This document shows, in pieces, positions 4,581-5,975 of a stretch of DNA of 5,975 bases (position 1 is its first letter; each line of letters begins with the position of its first letter). Both the position numbers and the translations under genes were made by a program. The stretch spans positions 1 to 5,975 of the forward strand of contig JAKANJ010000035.1 of NCBI GenBank assembly GCA_021823825.1, given 5' to 3'. The notes beneath the pieces are model-generated. The model did no database searches. It was given only the letters and a program-made list of their open reading frames with translations, and was not told the DNA's origin. The stretch is from a bacterium (GTDB lineage Bacteria > Patescibacteriota > Minisyncoccia > Phycocordibacterales > UBA1550).

Positions 4581-5975
4581 ATGGCGCAAGGTGATACTAT
4601 TATACGTTTTGAAAATGTCTCATTTAATTATGGACATAATAAACCTATCTTGGATGAGGTGAGTTTTCCTATACGACGTGGAGCAAAACTCACGTTGATG
4701 GGTCAAAACGGAGCTGGTAAATCAACCATTTTTAGTCTTATTACGGGGTCGCACCACCCCGAAGAAGGAATGGTGCACATATCACAAGGGGTTTCTATTG
4801 CGATTGCCCGACAAGTCATCCCGCGACCTGAGCTTGAGCTCACCGTTCGCGAATTTTTTGAGAAATGTTTTCCAAAGAAAGTTTATGATATTGATCCAAA
4901 AATCGAGGACATTCTCGAGGTGGTAAATCTTCATGCGCCCCTTACGCGTATAGTGAAATCATTTTCTGGAGGGCAGCAGGCGCGGTTGCTCCTCGCCTCA
5001 GCGCTCATTCAGGACCCCGATGTACTTCTTCTTGATGAACCGACCAACAATCTCGACAAAGCAGGGGTCGCGCACCTTAAGCAATTTTTGCTTGATTATA
5101 AAAAGACGTGCATCGTTATTTCTCACGATGCGGAATTTTTGAACTCGTTTACCCAGGGGGTTCTTTATTTGAACATTTATACAAGAAAAATTGAGCAATA
5201 TGTTGGCAATTATTTTGATGTGGTAAAGCAAATATCAGCGCAAATTGAAAAGGAAAATATGAAGAATGCACAGCTAGCAAAAGAAATTCAGGCGAATAAA
5301 GATAAAGCAAACTTTTTCGCAATGAAAGGCGGCCAAATGCGCATGGTAGCAAAGCGAATGCGTGATAAAGTTGAAGAAATGGAAGAGGCAAAGGTTGATG
5401 TGCGAAAGGAGGACCGTACGATTCGTCCATTTACCATCCCATCGCAGCCCGAGCACGTTGGAGAGATTCTCAATATCTCTTCTTACACGGTATTTAAAAA
5501 CCATAAGCCGTCAGTACATAAAGCCCACGTATCGCTAAAAAGGAAAACACACCTACTTCTCGTTGGGCCAAACGGTATCGGCAAGTCAACGCTCCTTGAG
5601 TCGATTGCGACAGGGAAGGCAAAAGGGAGCAGTATCGCTCCTGGTGTACGCGTCGGTTATTATCGTCAAGACTTTTCAACGCTTAACTTTGAGGACACTG
5701 TCTACCAGTCACTTGCCCGTGCGATTCAGTCCGTTGATGGAAAATTGGATGAAGAGCGAATGCGTGCCGTTGCTGCGAGCTTCCTTATTACAAGCGATGT
5801 TATCTATACGAAAATTGGAAGCCTCTCTGAAGGTCAAAAGGGGCTCGTGGCTTTTGCGCAGCTCGTTTTAGAGCGCCCTGGGTTGCTCATTTTGGATGAG
5901 CCGACAAACCATATCAATTTTCGCCATTTACCCATAATTGCCAAGGCTTTAGACCAGTATGAGGGTGCCAGATCG
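4581..5975 (+). CDS. ABC-F family ATPase (ribosome-associated type), 3' end outside window
   Basis: The frame is open from the ATG to the right edge (465 codons, no stop), so the gene is truncated; typical members have about 510-650 residues. Two ATPase domains sit in one chain without membrane segments, the ABC-F layout of proteins acting at the ribosomal E site. Domain 1 has Walker A GQNGAGKST at 41-49, Q78, FSGGQ at 128-132, LLLDEPTNNLD with E153, and H182. A charged helical linker at about 205-290 (YVGNYFDVVKQISAQIEKE, then RMVAKRMRDKVEEMEEA) is the P-site tRNA interaction motif type. Domain 2 has Walker A GPNGIGKST at 329-337, Q363, a variant signature LSEGQ at 415-419, LLILDEP with E440, and NHIN instead of NHLD at 443-446. 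No in-frame ATG lies between 4581 and an upstream in-frame TAG at 4545. No Shine-Dalgarno sequence precedes it. It could be a housekeeping translation factor or an antibiotic-protection type; sequence alone does not decide. Confidence 0.93.
   Translation, partial: MAQGDTIIRFENVSFNYGHNKPILDEVSFPIRRGAKLTLMGQNGAGKSTIFSLITGSHHPEEGMVHISQGVSIAIARQVIPRPELELTVREFFEKCFPKKVYDIDPKIEDILEVVNLHAPLTRIVKSFSGGQQARLLLASALIQDPDVLLLDEPTNNLDKAGVAHLKQFLLDYKKTCIVISHDAEFLNSFTQGVLYLNIYTRKIEQYVGNYFDVVKQISAQIEKENMKNAQLAKEIQANKDKANFFAMKGGQMRMVAKRMRDKVEEMEEAKVDVRKEDRTIRPFTIPSQPEHVGEILNISSYTVFKNHKPSVHKAHVSLKRKTHLLLVGPNGIGKSTLLESIATGKAKGSSIAPGVRVGYYRQDFSTLNFEDTVYQSLARAIQSVDGKLDEERMRAVAASFLITSDVIYTKIGSLSEGQKGLVAFAQLVLERPGLLILDEPTNHINFRHLPIIAKALDQYEGARS

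Noticed and set aside
5563..5871. Plus-strand frame of 102 codons within the ABC-F gene
   Set aside because: It is a shifted-frame shadow of ABC-F domain 2, whose Walker A and Walker B motifs are in the main frame.

Overview
The window (about 6 kb, moderately AT-rich, standard genetic code) looks like a piece of a Candidate Phyla Radiation / Patescibacteria genome, most likely Parcubacteria-like. This is an inference. It rests on the style of the proteins: an HlyD-type adaptor with a very long helical insert, small DUF5666-like proteins with an N-terminal membrane anchor ending in GGMLYGQS, and an ABC-F protein with an NHINFRHLP motif. It also rests on tight gene packing and on start codons without Shine-Dalgarno sequences. 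No marker gene is present to fix the taxonomy. I see no tRNA, rRNA, CRISPR array, insertion sequence or integrase.

Layout. Positions 2-4439 form one dense plus-strand gene cluster. It opens with the 3' end of a DUF5666-like small protein, cut by the left edge. Next come a membrane-anchored periplasmic-adaptor (HlyD/MacA-like) protein, a MacB/LolD-type ABC ATPase, a MacB-type permease and a second DUF5666-like protein with its own membrane anchor. Spacings are 8, 3, -4 (ATGA overlap) and 21 bases, so the genes are almost certainly co-transcribed from a promoter to the left of the window. Together they encode a tripartite ABC exporter with ATPase and permease as separate chains, like Bacillus YknXYZ rather than the fused E. 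coli MacB. The substrate cannot be told from the sequence.

Positions 4440-4580 are the only real intergenic region and the most unusual part of the window. It holds a likely extended -10 promoter with a perfect DnaA-box 9-mer in its spacer. This is followed by a long, nearly continuous stem-loop (26 base pairs over 4493-4554, plus a basal helix). The loop GTGAGGT can pair with ACCTC just upstream of the next start codon, giving a possible pseudoknot. I read it as a candidate cis-regulatory RNA leader of the next gene.

Positions 4581-5975 are an ABC-F ATPase (ribosome-associated, translation-factor type), open to the right edge. Its reading frame has no stop in the window. The last six bases, AGATCG, break the expected protein pattern and match the start of a common Illumina adapter, so the extreme right end may be an assembly artefact.
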